Assembly (NCBI GenBank): GCA_015067485.1
Contig: SVMJ01000003.1
Location: 1-64,000, forward strand
DNA length: 64,000 nucleotides
From: Oscillospiraceae bacterium
GTDB lineage: Bacteria; Bacillota; Clostridia; Oscillospirales; JAAYXM01
Reading direction: 5' to 3'
Part shown: positions 10,149 to 19,279 of the stretch, one piece after another
Numbering within the stretch: position 1 is the first letter of the stretch
Layout of the letters: every line of letters starts with the position of its first letter
The notes under the pieces: model-generated
Seen by the model: the letters and a program-made list of their open reading frames with translations, nothing else
Databases searched by the model: none
Told to the model about the DNA's origin: nothing
Translations under genes and position numbers: made by a program

Positions 10149-11636
10149 TTAGCCAATGAAATCAAAAACAGCGTTTACGATTTCATCCTTTGTAACCGCG
10201 TTTTTGAAACGCTCGGTCTTGTTTTTCAGTTCCGCAAGCGGACCCGGGACCGAAACGCTTGTGGTCTTCGACAAAATATCCAGAAGTTCGGTTCCGTCAA
10301 TGTCGGTATCAACACCGATTGCAGACAATACGCTATCCGCAAATTTAAACGGACTTGCGGTGGATGCAATCAATGTCTTCGTAACATCGCCCGTCTCCGC
10401 GACATAATCCTGATAGACGCGCACCCCGACCGCGGTGTGTGTATCGATCAGATAATTGTATTTTGAGAACACTTCGGAGATGGTTTTCTTTACGCGTACA
10501 TCATCACAGAAGCCTGCGTGGAACAGATCCGACAAGCGGGATTTGAGTGCTTCGTTTACCACATACTTGCCATCTGTTGCAAGCGCCGACATATACGCAC
10601 GAATCGTTTTGTCATCCTGTCCGGAGAGATGGAACAATAAGCGCTCTAAGTTACTGGAAATGAGAATGTCCATCGCCGGAGAAATGGTAACGTGGAAATC
10701 ACGGTTACGATCATAACATCCGGTGTTGAAGAAATCTGTCAAAACATTGTTCTCATTGGATGCGCAGATGAGTTTTTTGATCGGAACACCCATCTCACGC
10801 GCATAATATGCCGCCAAAATGTTACCAAAATTTCCGGTAGGCACACAAACGTTGATCTGATCACCAAGCGAAATCGAACCGTTTTTGACCATGTCGCAAT
10901 AACCCGAGACATAGTATGCGATCTGTGGGACTGCGCGCCCCCAGTTGATCGAGTTTGCAGACGAGAAAAATACATTCTTTTCTGCCGCTTTTTCACGCAA
11001 ATCAACATCGGAGAAAATTTCTTTCATCTTGCTCTGTACGTGGTCAAAATTCCCATACACAGAAGAAACGTAAACATTATTTCCCGACTGGGTGGTCATC
11101 TGCAGTTCCTGAACACGGCTCACACCGTCTTTCGGATAGAAGACTGCGATCTGGATACCGTCAACATCTGCAAATCCTTCGAGCGCTGCTTTGCCGGTAT
11201 CACCCGAAGTTGCAACCAGGATGCACGCCTTTTTCTCTTCACCGGTCTTTTTGAGTGCCGCGGTCAAAAGATACGGCAAAATCTGAAGTGCCATATCTTT
11301 GAATGCGCAGGTCGGACCGTGCCACAGCTCAAGAATGTGGGTGGAATCATCGAGCGGATGTACCGGTGCTACCGCAGGTGCGGTGAAGCGATCAGAATGA
11401 TATGCGGTATTCGCAAATTCAAGAAGTTCATCCGCAGAATAATCGGTAAGAAATTTCCCGATGACAAACGCTGCACGCTGTTGATAATTCATCTCCAAAA
11501 GTGCGGCAAATTCCAAATCGGACAGTCTCGGAATTTCCATCGGACAGAACAGTCCGCCGTCACGACTGAGCCCTTGTGCGATTGCCTTTGCTGCTTCTAC
11601 GCGAACTGCGCTGTCGCGTGTACTACAATATTGCAC
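10149..11636 (-). CDS. thrC: Threonine synthase
   Basis: ELWHGPTCAFKDMALQ, ATSGDTGKAALEG, VPTGNFGNILA. SD GGAGG suggests GTG start at 11636 (ORF track 11651). Confidence 0.95.
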   Translation of the reverse strand: MQYCSTRDSAVRVEAAKAIAQGLSRDGGLFCPMEIPRLSDLEFAALLEMNYQQRAAFVIGKFLTDYSADELLEFANTAYHSDRFTAPAVAPVHPLDDSTHILELWHGPTCAFKDMALQILPYLLTAALKKTGEEKKACILVATSGDTGKAALEGFADVDGIQIAVFYPKDGVSRVQELQMTTQSGNNVYVSSVYGNFDHVQSKMKEIFSDVDLREKAAEKNVFFSSANSINWGRAVPQIAYYVSGYCDMVKNGSISLGDQINVCVPTGNFGNILAAYYAREMGVPIKKLICASNENNVLTDFFNTGCYDRNRDFHVTISPAMDILISSNLERLLFHLSGQDDKTIRAYMSALATDGKYVVNEALKSRLSDLFHAGFCDDVRVKKTISEVFSKYNYLIDTHTAVGVRVYQDYVAETGDVTKTLIASTASPFKFADSVLSAIGVDTDIDGTELLDILSKTTSVSVPGPLAELKNKTERFKNAVTKDEIVNAVFDFIG

Positions 11637-11650
11637 TGATACTACCTCCA

Positions 11651-12010
11651 TTAACGATGAAATGCATTTTTGATATGCTTGAGAGAATATTTTCCGCCGA
11701 TACCGTTCGGCGCATAGATTTCAATTACATCAAAACGCGGTTGCAAATCGGTTGGATTATTTTGGAGCCAAATCTCGGCGCTGGTGATCAGTTTGCGTTG
11801 TTTTGCAAACGTTACAAACTCACCCGCTTCTCCGTACAAATCACTTTTTCGCAACTTCACTTCCACAAAAACAAGTGTTTTTTTCTTGCTTGCAATCAAA
11901 TCGATTTCCCCGAAGCGCGTGTGAAAATTTGCACCGATGATTTCATATCTCTTTTTTCTGAGATACAGGGCGGATATCTCTTCGCCCCATTTCCCGAGAA
12001 CTGTACTCAT
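11651..12010 (-). CDS. YraN/UPF0102 family endonuclease-like protein
   Basis: LGKWGEEISALYLRKKRYEIIGANFHTRFGEIDLIASKKKTLVFVEVKLR; synteny with rnhB. Confidence 0.9.
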   Translation of the reverse strand: MSTVLGKWGEEISALYLRKKRYEIIGANFHTRFGEIDLIASKKKTLVFVEVKLRKSDLYGEAGEFVTFAKQRKLITSAEIWLQNNPTDLQPRFDVIEIYAPNGIGGKYSLKHIKNAFHR

Positions 12011-12016
12011 ATCCAC

Positions 12017-12619
12017 TCACCTCGCAGTAAGGCGAAACGATTTGCGGTGTATGGGCAAAATCCCGTGTTCTGCAATCTTTTCGTAGTGAAGTTTGGTAGG
12101 ATACCCTTTGTGCTTCTCAAATGCATATTCGGGGTATTTTTGTGCCAATTCATCCATCACACGGTCACGCGAAACTTTTGCCAAGATCGATGCAGCAGCA
12201 ATCGAAGCAGAGCGTGCATCTCCTTTTACAATCGCAAGCGTTTCGGTTTCGCATTCGGGAGAACGGTTTCCGTCGATCAGCGCAAGATCAGGTTTGATTT
12301 GAAGAGACTCAATTGCGCGCTTCATCGCAAGCATCGATGCGTGCAAAATATTCAGCGAGTCGATTTCTTCCACACTTGCTGAAGCAATGCTGTAAGAAAG
12401 CGCGATTTCGCAAATCTCATCAAACAGACGGTCGCGTACCTTCGCGGAAAGTTTTTTAGAATCGTTGAGTCGTTCAATTTCGCAACCGTGCGGTAAAATG
12501 ACCGCAGCGGCAAACACAGGGCCTGCCAGCGGGCCTCTCCCCGCTTCGTCCACTCCGCAGATTGCTGTGTAGCCTTTTTCACGGAAAAGCGTTTCAAATT
12601 CCAAAAGAGACTGCTGCAT
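12017..12619 (-). CDS. rnhB: Ribonuclease HII
   Basis: [45 protein letters not shown]. Confidence 0.96.
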   Translation of the reverse strand: MQQSLLEFETLFREKGYTAICGVDEAGRGPLAGPVFAAAVILPHGCEIERLNDSKKLSAKVRDRLFDEICEIALSYSIASASVEEIDSLNILHASMLAMKRAIESLQIKPDLALIDGNRSPECETETLAIVKGDARSASIAAASILAKVSRDRVMDELAQKYPEYAFEKHKGYPTKLHYEKIAEHGILPIHRKSFRLTAR

Positions 12620-13545
12620 TATAACAACTCCTCTGTAATCATATCGCTGCCTGCAAGGGCACGGAGTTGCAATACTTCCGCAGGTTCACGGTCCACATCC
12701 TTCGGGAGTTCCAATGTGATGCGCCCGAGTACGCCCGAACGGAATTCGTCCAATAAAACGCGGGACATACGCTCGATATCAAACTCGCCGCCCGAGATTC
12801 TGAAGCCACGGCGGAGCGCACCCTTTTCCAATAGTTGAAAACCGTCATCGCCCGGTTTCGCATCAAGTTTATAGCGATTGTTCAGCGCTTGCGGCGCAAT
12901 ATCTGCAAGCGTTTCCATCAGAAATGCTGCAAGCGTTTCAAGGTCTAAAATTTCATCTTTCACCGCACCGGTAAACGCGAGATTGAGTCCAACCAGTTTG
13001 TCCTCAAATTTCGGCCAAAGAACACCCGGTGTGTCCATCAAGTCAATGGTTTGACTGACGCGAATCCACTGGGTGGTACGAGTTACACCCGGACGGTCTT
13101 CCGCTTTTGCGGCACTACGCCCGGCGACTCGGTTGATAAAGGTGGATTTCCCTACGTTCGGAATCCCGCATACCATAATGCGGATGGTTCTGCCGACTTG
13201 TCCGCTTTCTTGATAACGGGCAATCTTTTCAGAAAGCAAGTTTTGGATCGCAGAGATAAAAGCACCCGACACATTCCCTGTTTTGGAATTTGTCTCAACC
13301 GCCAAAATCCCTTTGCTTTTGTAATACTGAACCCATGCCTTCGTGGCATTTGGGTCGGCAAGGTCAATTCGATTTAACAGAACAAGGCGCGGCTTTCCCG
13401 CTGCCAGTTGATCCAAATCGGGATTACGGCTGGAAATCGGAATACGCGCATCCACAATTTCGCAAACCGCGTCCACTCGTTTTAAATTCTCGGAAATCAG
13501 GCGCTTTGTTTTCGCCATATGTCCGGGATACCATTGAATGTTCAT
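12619..13545 (-). CDS. ylqF: Ribosome biogenesis GTPase YlqF/RbgA (circularly permuted)
   Basis: [40 protein letters not shown]. Confidence 0.95.
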   Translation of the reverse strand: MNIQWYPGHMAKTKRLISENLKRVDAVCEIVDARIPISSRNPDLDQLAAGKPRLVLLNRIDLADPNATKAWVQYYKSKGILAVETNSKTGNVSGAFISAIQNLLSEKIARYQESGQVGRTIRIMVCGIPNVGKSTFINRVAGRSAAKAEDRPGVTRTTQWIRVSQTIDLMDTPGVLWPKFEDKLVGLNLAFTGAVKDEILDLETLAAFLMETLADIAPQALNNRYKLDAKPGDDGFQLLEKGALRRGFRISGGEFDIERMSRVLLDEFRSGVLGRITLELPKDVDREPAEVLQLRALAGSDMITEELL

Positions 13546-13546
13546 G

Positions 13547-14095
13547 TTACGCTACCGCCCCAATTTTGTTGAGTGGGAAGATTCTGAAAATCAAACGCCC
13601 GAGAATGTACTGTTTATGTACCATTCCAAGTGCGGGATCGCGACTGTCGGAACTGTGATTGCGATTATCACCCAATACAAAAACACAGTCATTCGGTACT
13701 AACTGCGGGAACTCCATTCCGAGCTGCCGTTTTGTGAAATCCGCAATATACGGCTCGTCCAAAACTTTTCCGTCAACTGTAACTGTTCCGGTGGTGAAAT
13801 CAATATCGATCACCTGACCTTCGGTCGCAATCACGCGTTTCACGATGGGTTGACTCATAAAGGAGTTCTTGGTCAAAACAACGATGTCGCCGTACTCGGG
13901 TTCATAAAACAGATTGGAAATCACAAGCCAATCATTGTCTTTCAGCGTAGGGTTCATCGAATCCCCTTCTACACCGATGATGCGGAAGAAGAATGTAAAT
14001 AAAAGAATCACAACAGATAAAATGACAGCAATACTCTGTACCCAATCATACAATTCGTCTTGGAGTTTCTTTGCAGCTGAATTTTCTGTTGACAT
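13547..14095 (-). CDS. lepB: Signal peptidase I
   Basis: VEGDSMNPTL, VKRVIA, VLGDNRNHSSDSRD. Confidence 0.95.
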   Translation of the reverse strand: MSTENSAAKKLQDELYDWVQSIAVILSVVILLFTFFFRIIGVEGDSMNPTLKDNDWLVISNLFYEPEYGDIVVLTKNSFMSQPIVKRVIATEGQVIDIDFTTGTVTVDGKVLDEPYIADFTKRQLGMEFPQLVPNDCVFVLGDNRNHSSDSRDPALGMVHKQYILGRLIFRIFPLNKIGAVA

Positions 14096-14126
14096 TTCAT
14101 TACCTCACAATCTAAAAAAAGAAGTA

Positions 14127-14145
14127 GGGGGACATACCGTCCCCC
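14127..14145 (-). terminator. Putative intrinsic terminator downstream of rplS
   Basis: GGGGGAC-ATACC-GTCCCCC; minus-strand T tract follows after a short gap. Confidence 0.6.
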
Positions 14146-14155
14146 TTCCTCACGC

Positions 14156-14497
14156 TTAGATATCTTCTTTGACCTTTGCTGCCTTACCAACGCGATTACG
14201 CAGGTAGTACAATTTTGCACGGCGAACTTTACCCTTACGGACGAGTTCAACCTTAGAAACGTGCGGGGAATGGATCGGGAAAACCTTCTCGATACCAACA
14301 CCGTGAGAGACACGACGAACAGTCATGGTCTCCTGGATGCCACCGTGTTTCTTCGCAATGATTGTGCCTTCGAACACCTGAATTCTCTCGCGAGTGCCTT
14401 CTTTGATCAAAACGTGAACACGAACGGTGTCACCGACTTCGATTCTCGGCAGCTCAGCCTTGATCTGACCTTCGGTCAGAACCTTCATGAGATCCAT
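14156..14497 (-). CDS. rplS: 50S ribosomal protein L19
   Basis: [61 protein letters not shown] before ATG at 14497. Confidence 0.97.
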   Translation of the reverse strand: MDLMKVLTEGQIKAELPRIEVGDTVRVHVLIKEGTRERIQVFEGTIIAKKHGGIQETMTVRRVSHGVGIEKVFPIHSPHVSKVELVRKGKVRRAKLYYLRNRVGKAAKVKEDI

Positions 14498-14578
14498 AGT
14501 AGAACCTCCCTTCCTCATAGATGTTCGTGCCATTCTTGCATTTTGCAACTGACAGAGGACCATCCGTTTTACATATGC
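14498..14578 (-). ncRNA. Candidate L19 autoregulatory leader in the rplS 5' UTR
   Basis: Minus-strand UTR: TCCTC..GAGGA closing stem around TTGCA-AAA-TGCAA hairpin and GAATGGCACGAA; no covariance search run. Confidence 0.5.
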
Positions 14579-14584
14579 CTAAAA

Positions 14585-14613
14585 ATCATACCACAGTTTT
14601 TTCCAAAAATCAA
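14585..14613 (-). promoter_or_regulatory. sigmaA-type promoter for rplS (TTGATT-17-TATGAT)
   Basis: -35 14608-14613, -10 14585-14590 on minus strand, exact 17-nt spacer. Confidence 0.75.
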
Positions 14614-14624
14614 GTCTTTTTTTA

Positions 14625-15707
14625 TTATCCCTGCAAAACTTCGCTCAAAAATCCCGGGGCGTATCCATTCTCGATCGCCCACTTGACCGCGGTACGCACT
14701 TTATCGCGATAATCTTCCATATAAAGCGGATACTTTTCAAAGAAATACTGCTCGTGAATCAAAAGATCCATATATGCACCCGCAAGCGGATTTTCATTGA
14801 TTTTAGAAAGCACCTGCGGAATTTCTTCACACGACTTCCGGTCTAAGATGATCGCATTACGGAAGAAGAATACATCGGTACGGTCATCGTACCAAACGTA
14901 ACGCTCCTGCATATGCGCACGTTCGGGATCTTCCAAGTAATAAGAGACCCAAGAAACTTCTACCCAGTTGAAGTCTGCATCCAAAATGTTCCAGCCGAGA
15001 TCGCGGAGTGCACGGCAACCGTCCATGGTCGCTTCGCCCCAATGGAGTGTGGTTGCACTCCCCAAAACTTCTTCACCCGCAAAACGGATGATTTCATTGC
15101 GAACCGCCTGTGCATCCTGATATAGTGTTTCATAGGAAGCATCTTTATACGGCATATCAGGTGAATCGGAACGAGCATGGAATGAAAGATGGATCCAATC
15201 TGCATTCGCCTGCCACTCACTTTTGTATCGGTCCGGAACTTCACGAATCGAGAAGTTTCCGTCTCCTAACAGACTGTCGATATCCTCCAGATACAGGTTG
15301 ATGTGAAGTTTGATGCCATATTCTTCATGAAGTTCACGGAAGAACGAAAGGAACGGACTTTCGAACAAAGATTCATACTCGTTTTCCGTAATGTCCTTCA
15401 AAAACCAAATGGAATCGTCGATCGAAACGCGGTATTTATTCGCATATTCGGGCGCAATAAATACACACACAGTCGCTCTTTCTCCATTGTCTGCGGATGC
15501 GGTGATTTCCGTCGGAAATCCTTTCAGCGGAACGATTGCGGTAAATACGCCGTTTTCTTCAACCGCTTCAACATTATTAATTTTCACACGCGTACCCTTT
15601 GGCGCAGAAACTCTGACCGGACAAAGCAATGTTCCGTCTTTCATTTCCCCGTCTCTTGCGTGTAAAACATCACCGGAAATCGGATGCATAAATTGGATGC
15701 TCATCAT
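14625..15707 (-). CDS. Uncharacterised protein with possible polysaccharide-deacetylase-like fold
   Basis: 360 aa; YRVSIDDSIWFLKDI, WIHLSFHARSD, TTLHWGEATMDGCRALRDLGW. Fold assignment tentative. Confidence 0.55.
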   Translation of the reverse strand: MMSIQFMHPISGDVLHARDGEMKDGTLLCPVRVSAPKGTRVKINNVEAVEENGVFTAIVPLKGFPTEITASADNGERATVCVFIAPEYANKYRVSIDDSIWFLKDITENEYESLFESPFLSFFRELHEEYGIKLHINLYLEDIDSLLGDGNFSIREVPDRYKSEWQANADWIHLSFHARSDSPDMPYKDASYETLYQDAQAVRNEIIRFAGEEVLGSATTLHWGEATMDGCRALRDLGWNILDADFNWVEVSWVSYYLEDPERAHMQERYVWYDDRTDVFFFRNAIILDRKSCEEIPQVLSKINENPLAGAYMDLLIHEQYFFEKYPLYMEDYRDKVRTAVKWAIENGYAPGFLSEVLQG

Positions 15708-15733
15708 AACACCTCACAGCAGAAATCGTGGCA

Positions 15734-15762
15734 AGTATATCATACAAATATCCACTTGTAAA
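15734..15762 (-). promoter_or_regulatory. Promoter for the 14625-15707 gene (TTTACA-17-TATACT)
   Basis: Minus strand: -35 15757-15762, -10 15734-15739. Confidence 0.7.
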
Positions 15763-15784
15763 GAAAGGAAAAAACTGTTACAAT
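15756..15784 (+). promoter_or_regulatory. Promoter for the pseudouridine synthase gene (TTGTAA-17-TACAAT)
   Basis: -35 15756-15761, -10 15779-15784. Confidence 0.7.
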
Positions 15785-15817
15785 ACAGGTATTAAGTTTA
15801 GAAAAAGGAATTCAGAA

Positions 15818-16540
15818 ATGGAACGTCTTCAAAAATTGATTTCACAATGCGGAGTGGCATCCCGCCGTGCCGCAGAAGAACTCATCTTATCGGGAAAAGT
15901 AACGGTAAACGGTACCCCTGCATCGTTGGGCGACAAGGCAGACCTTTCCACCGATGTTGTTTTGGTAAACGGAAAACCGCTTATCCCGAAAGAAGAGCAT
16001 ATTTATCTCATGCTCAATAAGCCACGCGGTTATATTACCACGATGAAAGATGAAAAAGACCGCAAGACTGTTTGCGATCTGATAAAAACCGATGCCCGCG
16101 TCTACCCTGTCGGTCGCTTGGATTATCAATCCGAAGGTCTCCTTCTGATGACCAACGACGGCACGCTTACCTATCAACTCACACATCCCAAGCACGACGT
16201 ACCGAAAGAATATCTTGTTACGGTTACAGGTGATTTGGAATCTGCATTGGTTCCGCTTCAACTTCCCATGGTCATCGACGGCAGAGAGACCGCACCCGCA
16301 GATGTTGAAGTACTCAAAGAGCACAGCGGCGGTGGACTGCTCTCAATCATCATCCACGAAGGCAGAAACCGCCAAATCCGAAAACTTTGCGAAGCTGCCG
16401 GGCTCACGGTCAACCGTTTGAAACGCATCGCAATCGGTGAATTGACACTCGGAAAACTCCCGAGCGGAAGATGGCGTATGCTCACCGAAGAAGAAGTTTC
16501 CTATCTTAAGGAGTTGGCAGCATGCTCGATCCGTCCCTGA
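15818..16540 (+). CDS. 16S/23S rRNA pseudouridine synthase (RsuA/RluB/RluE family)
   Basis: S4 domain MERLQKLISQCGVASRRAAEELI; VYPVGRLDYQSEGLLLMTNDG; EGRNRQIRKLCEA. Confidence 0.94.
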   Translation: MERLQKLISQCGVASRRAAEELILSGKVTVNGTPASLGDKADLSTDVVLVNGKPLIPKEEHIYLMLNKPRGYITTMKDEKDRKTVCDLIKTDARVYPVGRLDYQSEGLLLMTNDGTLTYQLTHPKHDVPKEYLVTVTGDLESALVPLQLPMVIDGRETAPADVEVLKEHSGGGLLSIIIHEGRNRQIRKLCEAAGLTVNRLKRIAIGELTLGKLPSGRWRMLTEEEVSYLKELAACSIRP

Positions 16541-17268
16541 TAGCACGCGTCTCCGATTTATATGAACGCGCAGGAAGCAAAAACATCTTGACCTGTACGG
16601 ATTTTTTGACACCAAGCGAAGTGGCACTTCTGATGCAGAAATTACCAAAGGGCGAAATTCAGATCGCCTCTTTTGGCGGATATTCAGATGCGGAACGGCA
16701 AAAGATATTCTTTTTACCGGAGTATTTAGACCCCGAAGACGAAACCGTGTTCGACTCGGTGTCCGCAATTAAGTGCTCTGCCTCCTTTTCATCTCTTACT
16801 CACAGAGATTATCTCGGAGCCCTGCTCTCGCTTGGAATCAAGCGAAGTTGTGTGGGAGATATTTTGGTTTTCGATCAAGAAGCGATTCTCATTGTGGACA
16901 CGAAGTTAGTCCCCTTTATCTTAGAAAACTTAACGCACATCGGGCACGGCGGAGTTTCTTGCAAGCAAATCACTTTGAGCGAGATCACGCCGCCCATTCA
17001 AAAATATCAAGAAATCGAGCGCACTGTTGCATCTCTTCGTGCTGATTCGATTTTTGCCGCCGCATTCAATATTTCGCGTGAAAAAGCGGCAGAGTTGATC
17101 CGCAATGAATTGTGCACAGTTGATTGGATTCCCATCCAGTCCCCGTCAGATTCAATCGCCGAAAATGCCGTTTTGTCGGCACGCGGACTTGGTCGTGCAA
17201 AACTCGCCAAAGTCGGCGGAACATCAAAAAAAGGTCGTATTTTTATTTCAGTACACATTTACGAATAG
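16522..17268 (+). CDS. RNA-binding S4-domain protein (YlmH-like)
   Basis: FGGYSDAERQKIFFLPEY, HRDYLGALLSLGIKRSCVGDILV, C-terminal S4 domain. Confidence 0.88.
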   Translation: MLDPSLIARVSDLYERAGSKNILTCTDFLTPSEVALLMQKLPKGEIQIASFGGYSDAERQKIFFLPEYLDPEDETVFDSVSAIKCSASFSSLTHRDYLGALLSLGIKRSCVGDILVFDQEAILIVDTKLVPFILENLTHIGHGGVSCKQITLSEITPPIQKYQEIERTVASLRADSIFAAAFNISREKAAELIRNELCTVDWIPIQSPSDSIAENAVLSARGLGRAKLAKVGGTSKKGRIFISVHIYE

Positions 17269-17283
17269 AAAGGAAGTCATCAC

Positions 17284-17802
17284 ATGAAAAACCCACAAGT
17301 AACATTCACCTTCGAAAACGGAAACACTTTGGTTGCAGAACTGTATCCGAAAATCGCACCGAACACCGTTAATAACTTTATCTCCCTTGTAAATAAGGGC
17401 TTCTATGATGGACTTATTTTCCACCGCGTCATTCCCGGCTTCATGATCCAAGGTGGCGACCCGCAGGGCATCGGCATCGGCGGTCCGGGCTACTCCATCC
17501 GCGGGGAATTCACAAGCAACGGTTTTGAAAACAAACTGCAGCACCTGCGCGGCGTTCTTTCTATGGCGCGTTCCCGTCATCCCGACAGTGCAGGCAGTCA
17601 GTTTTTCATCATGGTTGCGGATGCACCGCATCTTGATGGGGAATATGCTGCATTCGGTCAAGTGATCAGTTCTATGGATGAAGCGGATCGCATTGTTGCA
17701 TCCCCGCGTGATTACAGCGACCGGCCGTATGAAGATCAGAAAATCGCGAAAGCAACCGTAGATACCTTTGGTGAAACTTATCCCGAACCTGAAACGCTTT
17801 AG
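17284..17802 (+). CDS. Peptidyl-prolyl cis-trans isomerase (cyclophilin)
   Basis: FHRVIPGFMIQGGDPQGIGIGGPGY, SAGSQFFIM, FGQVISSMD. Confidence 0.95.
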   Translation: MKNPQVTFTFENGNTLVAELYPKIAPNTVNNFISLVNKGFYDGLIFHRVIPGFMIQGGDPQGIGIGGPGYSIRGEFTSNGFENKLQHLRGVLSMARSRHPDSAGSQFFIMVADAPHLDGEYAAFGQVISSMDEADRIVASPRDYSDRPYEDQKIAKATVDTFGETYPEPETL

Positions 17803-17813
17803 GAGGCCGTAAT

Positions 17814-19061
17814 ATGGGCACAGTTCAGTCCCTTGCAGAGGGTGCAAAACTCGCATCAAGACAAGTAGCACTTCTCACAACAGAACAGAAAAACGATCTG
17901 ATTTACAAAATCGCAAATGCACTGGAAGAAAACGCATCTATGATTTTGGCGGAAAACCGGCGTGATTTGGATGCCGCAGAACAAAACGGTCTCCGCGTCG
18001 CAATGATCGATCGTCTGCGTTTGACCGAAACGCGCATCCACGACATGGCAAACGGTGCGCGTGAAGTAGCCGAGCTTCCTGACCCCATCGGCGAAGTGTT
18101 GGAGAAACGCACGCTGACAAGCGGAGTCAATCTCGTAAAGAAGCGTGTGCCGCTTGGTGTGATCGGGATCATTTTCGAAGCCCGCCCCAATGTTACTTTG
18201 GATGCATCGGTTCTCTGCTTGAAATCCGGCAATGCAACCGTGTTGCGCGGTGGCAAAGAAGCCATATATTCAAACCGTGCGATCGTATCTGTTATGCGCG
18301 ATGTTTTGTCTCAAAACAGAGTTGATCCGAATGCGGTTTGTCTTGTTACCGACACGTCCCGTGATTCGGCAAATGAACTGATGTCGCTGAAAGGACTCAT
18401 CGATGTTTTAATTCCGCGCGGCGGTGCGGGGCTGATTCACAGTGTTGTGGAAAACGCACGCGTCCCTGTCATCGAAACGGGCGCAGGAAACTGCCACTTA
18501 TATATCGACCGCGAAGCGGATCTCCCCTGTGGGGTGAAAGTTGCAGTCAATGCAAAATGCTCCCGTCCGTCGGTTTGCAATGCGATTGAAACCTTATTGG
18601 TGCATGAAGATATCGCAAAAGAGTTTTTGCCCGTCATGCAAAATGCACTCTCTGAATACAACGTGGAGTTACGCGGTTGTCCGAAAACGTGTGAGATTCT
18701 ATCAAACATTACCCCTGCAACCGCAGAAGACTATGCGACCGAGTACAACGACTATATTTTGACTGTGCGTGTTGTATCTTCCCTGAAAGATGCGGTCGAC
18801 CATATCAACCGTTTTGGTACACTTCACAGCGAAGCGATCATCACAAAAAATCTGCAAACGGCAGAAACCTTTATGAACACGGTGGATGCCGCCGCAGTTT
18901 ACGTCAATGCATCTACCCGCTTCACGGATGGATTTGAATTCGGACTTGGTGCCGAAATCGGTATCTCGACACAGAAGATGCACGCACGCGGACCGATGGG
19001 ACTGCGTGAACTGACATCCTGCAAATACTACCTTTACGGTAGCGGACAGACCCGAGACTAA
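17814..19061 (+). CDS. proA: Glutamate-5-semialdehyde dehydrogenase
   Basis: VPLGVIGIIFEARPNVT, VIETGAGNCHLYID, GLGAEIGISTQKMHARGPMGL. Confidence 0.96.
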   Translation: MGTVQSLAEGAKLASRQVALLTTEQKNDLIYKIANALEENASMILAENRRDLDAAEQNGLRVAMIDRLRLTETRIHDMANGAREVAELPDPIGEVLEKRTLTSGVNLVKKRVPLGVIGIIFEARPNVTLDASVLCLKSGNATVLRGGKEAIYSNRAIVSVMRDVLSQNRVDPNAVCLVTDTSRDSANELMSLKGLIDVLIPRGGAGLIHSVVENARVPVIETGAGNCHLYIDREADLPCGVKVAVNAKCSRPSVCNAIETLLVHEDIAKEFLPVMQNALSEYNVELRGCPKTCEILSNITPATAEDYATEYNDYILTVRVVSSLKDAVDHINRFGTLHSEAIITKNLQTAETFMNTVDAAAVYVNASTRFTDGFEFGLGAEIGISTQKMHARGPMGLRELTSCKYYLYGSGQTRD

Positions 19062-19074
19062 AATCAGGAACCAA

Positions 19075-19122
19075 AAAACCTCCTTTGAATATGATGAAGT
19101 GAGATTACTTATAGGAGGTTTT
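19075..19122 (+). promoter_or_regulatory. Hairpin sequestering the SD of the downstream micro-ORF (or proA terminator)
   Basis: AAAACCTCCT (19075-19084) perfectly complementary to AGGAGGTTTT (19113-19122); 28-nt loop. Confidence 0.6.
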
Positions 19123-19129
19123 CTTCTCT

Positions 19130-19231
19130 ATGTTCTGTAACAAAGACTTCGTCGACAACAACAACTCGGGCTGCACTTGGATCGTCATCATCATCGCTAT
19201 CCTGATTATCTGCTGCTGGTGCAACGACTAA
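19130..19231 (+). CDS. 33-aa Cys-rich single-TM micropeptide
   Basis: ATG..TAA translates to MFCNKDFVDNNNSGCTWIVIIIAILIICCWCND; SD AGGAGG 11 nt upstream; followed by terminator. Below ORF-track size cutoff. Confidence 0.65.
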   Translation: MFCNKDFVDNNNSGCTWIVIIIAILIICCWCND

Positions 19232-19241
19232 TCCAAAAACA

Positions 19242-19279
19242 AAAAAAGACCGTGTGGAAAATCCACACGGTCTTTTTTT
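19242..19279. terminator. Bidirectional intrinsic terminator
   Basis: AAAAAAGACCGTGTGGA-AAA-TCCACACGGTCTTTTTTT. Confidence 0.85.

Noticed and set aside
10692-11639. 315-aa plus-strand ORF
   Set aside because: Antisense to thrC; spurious.
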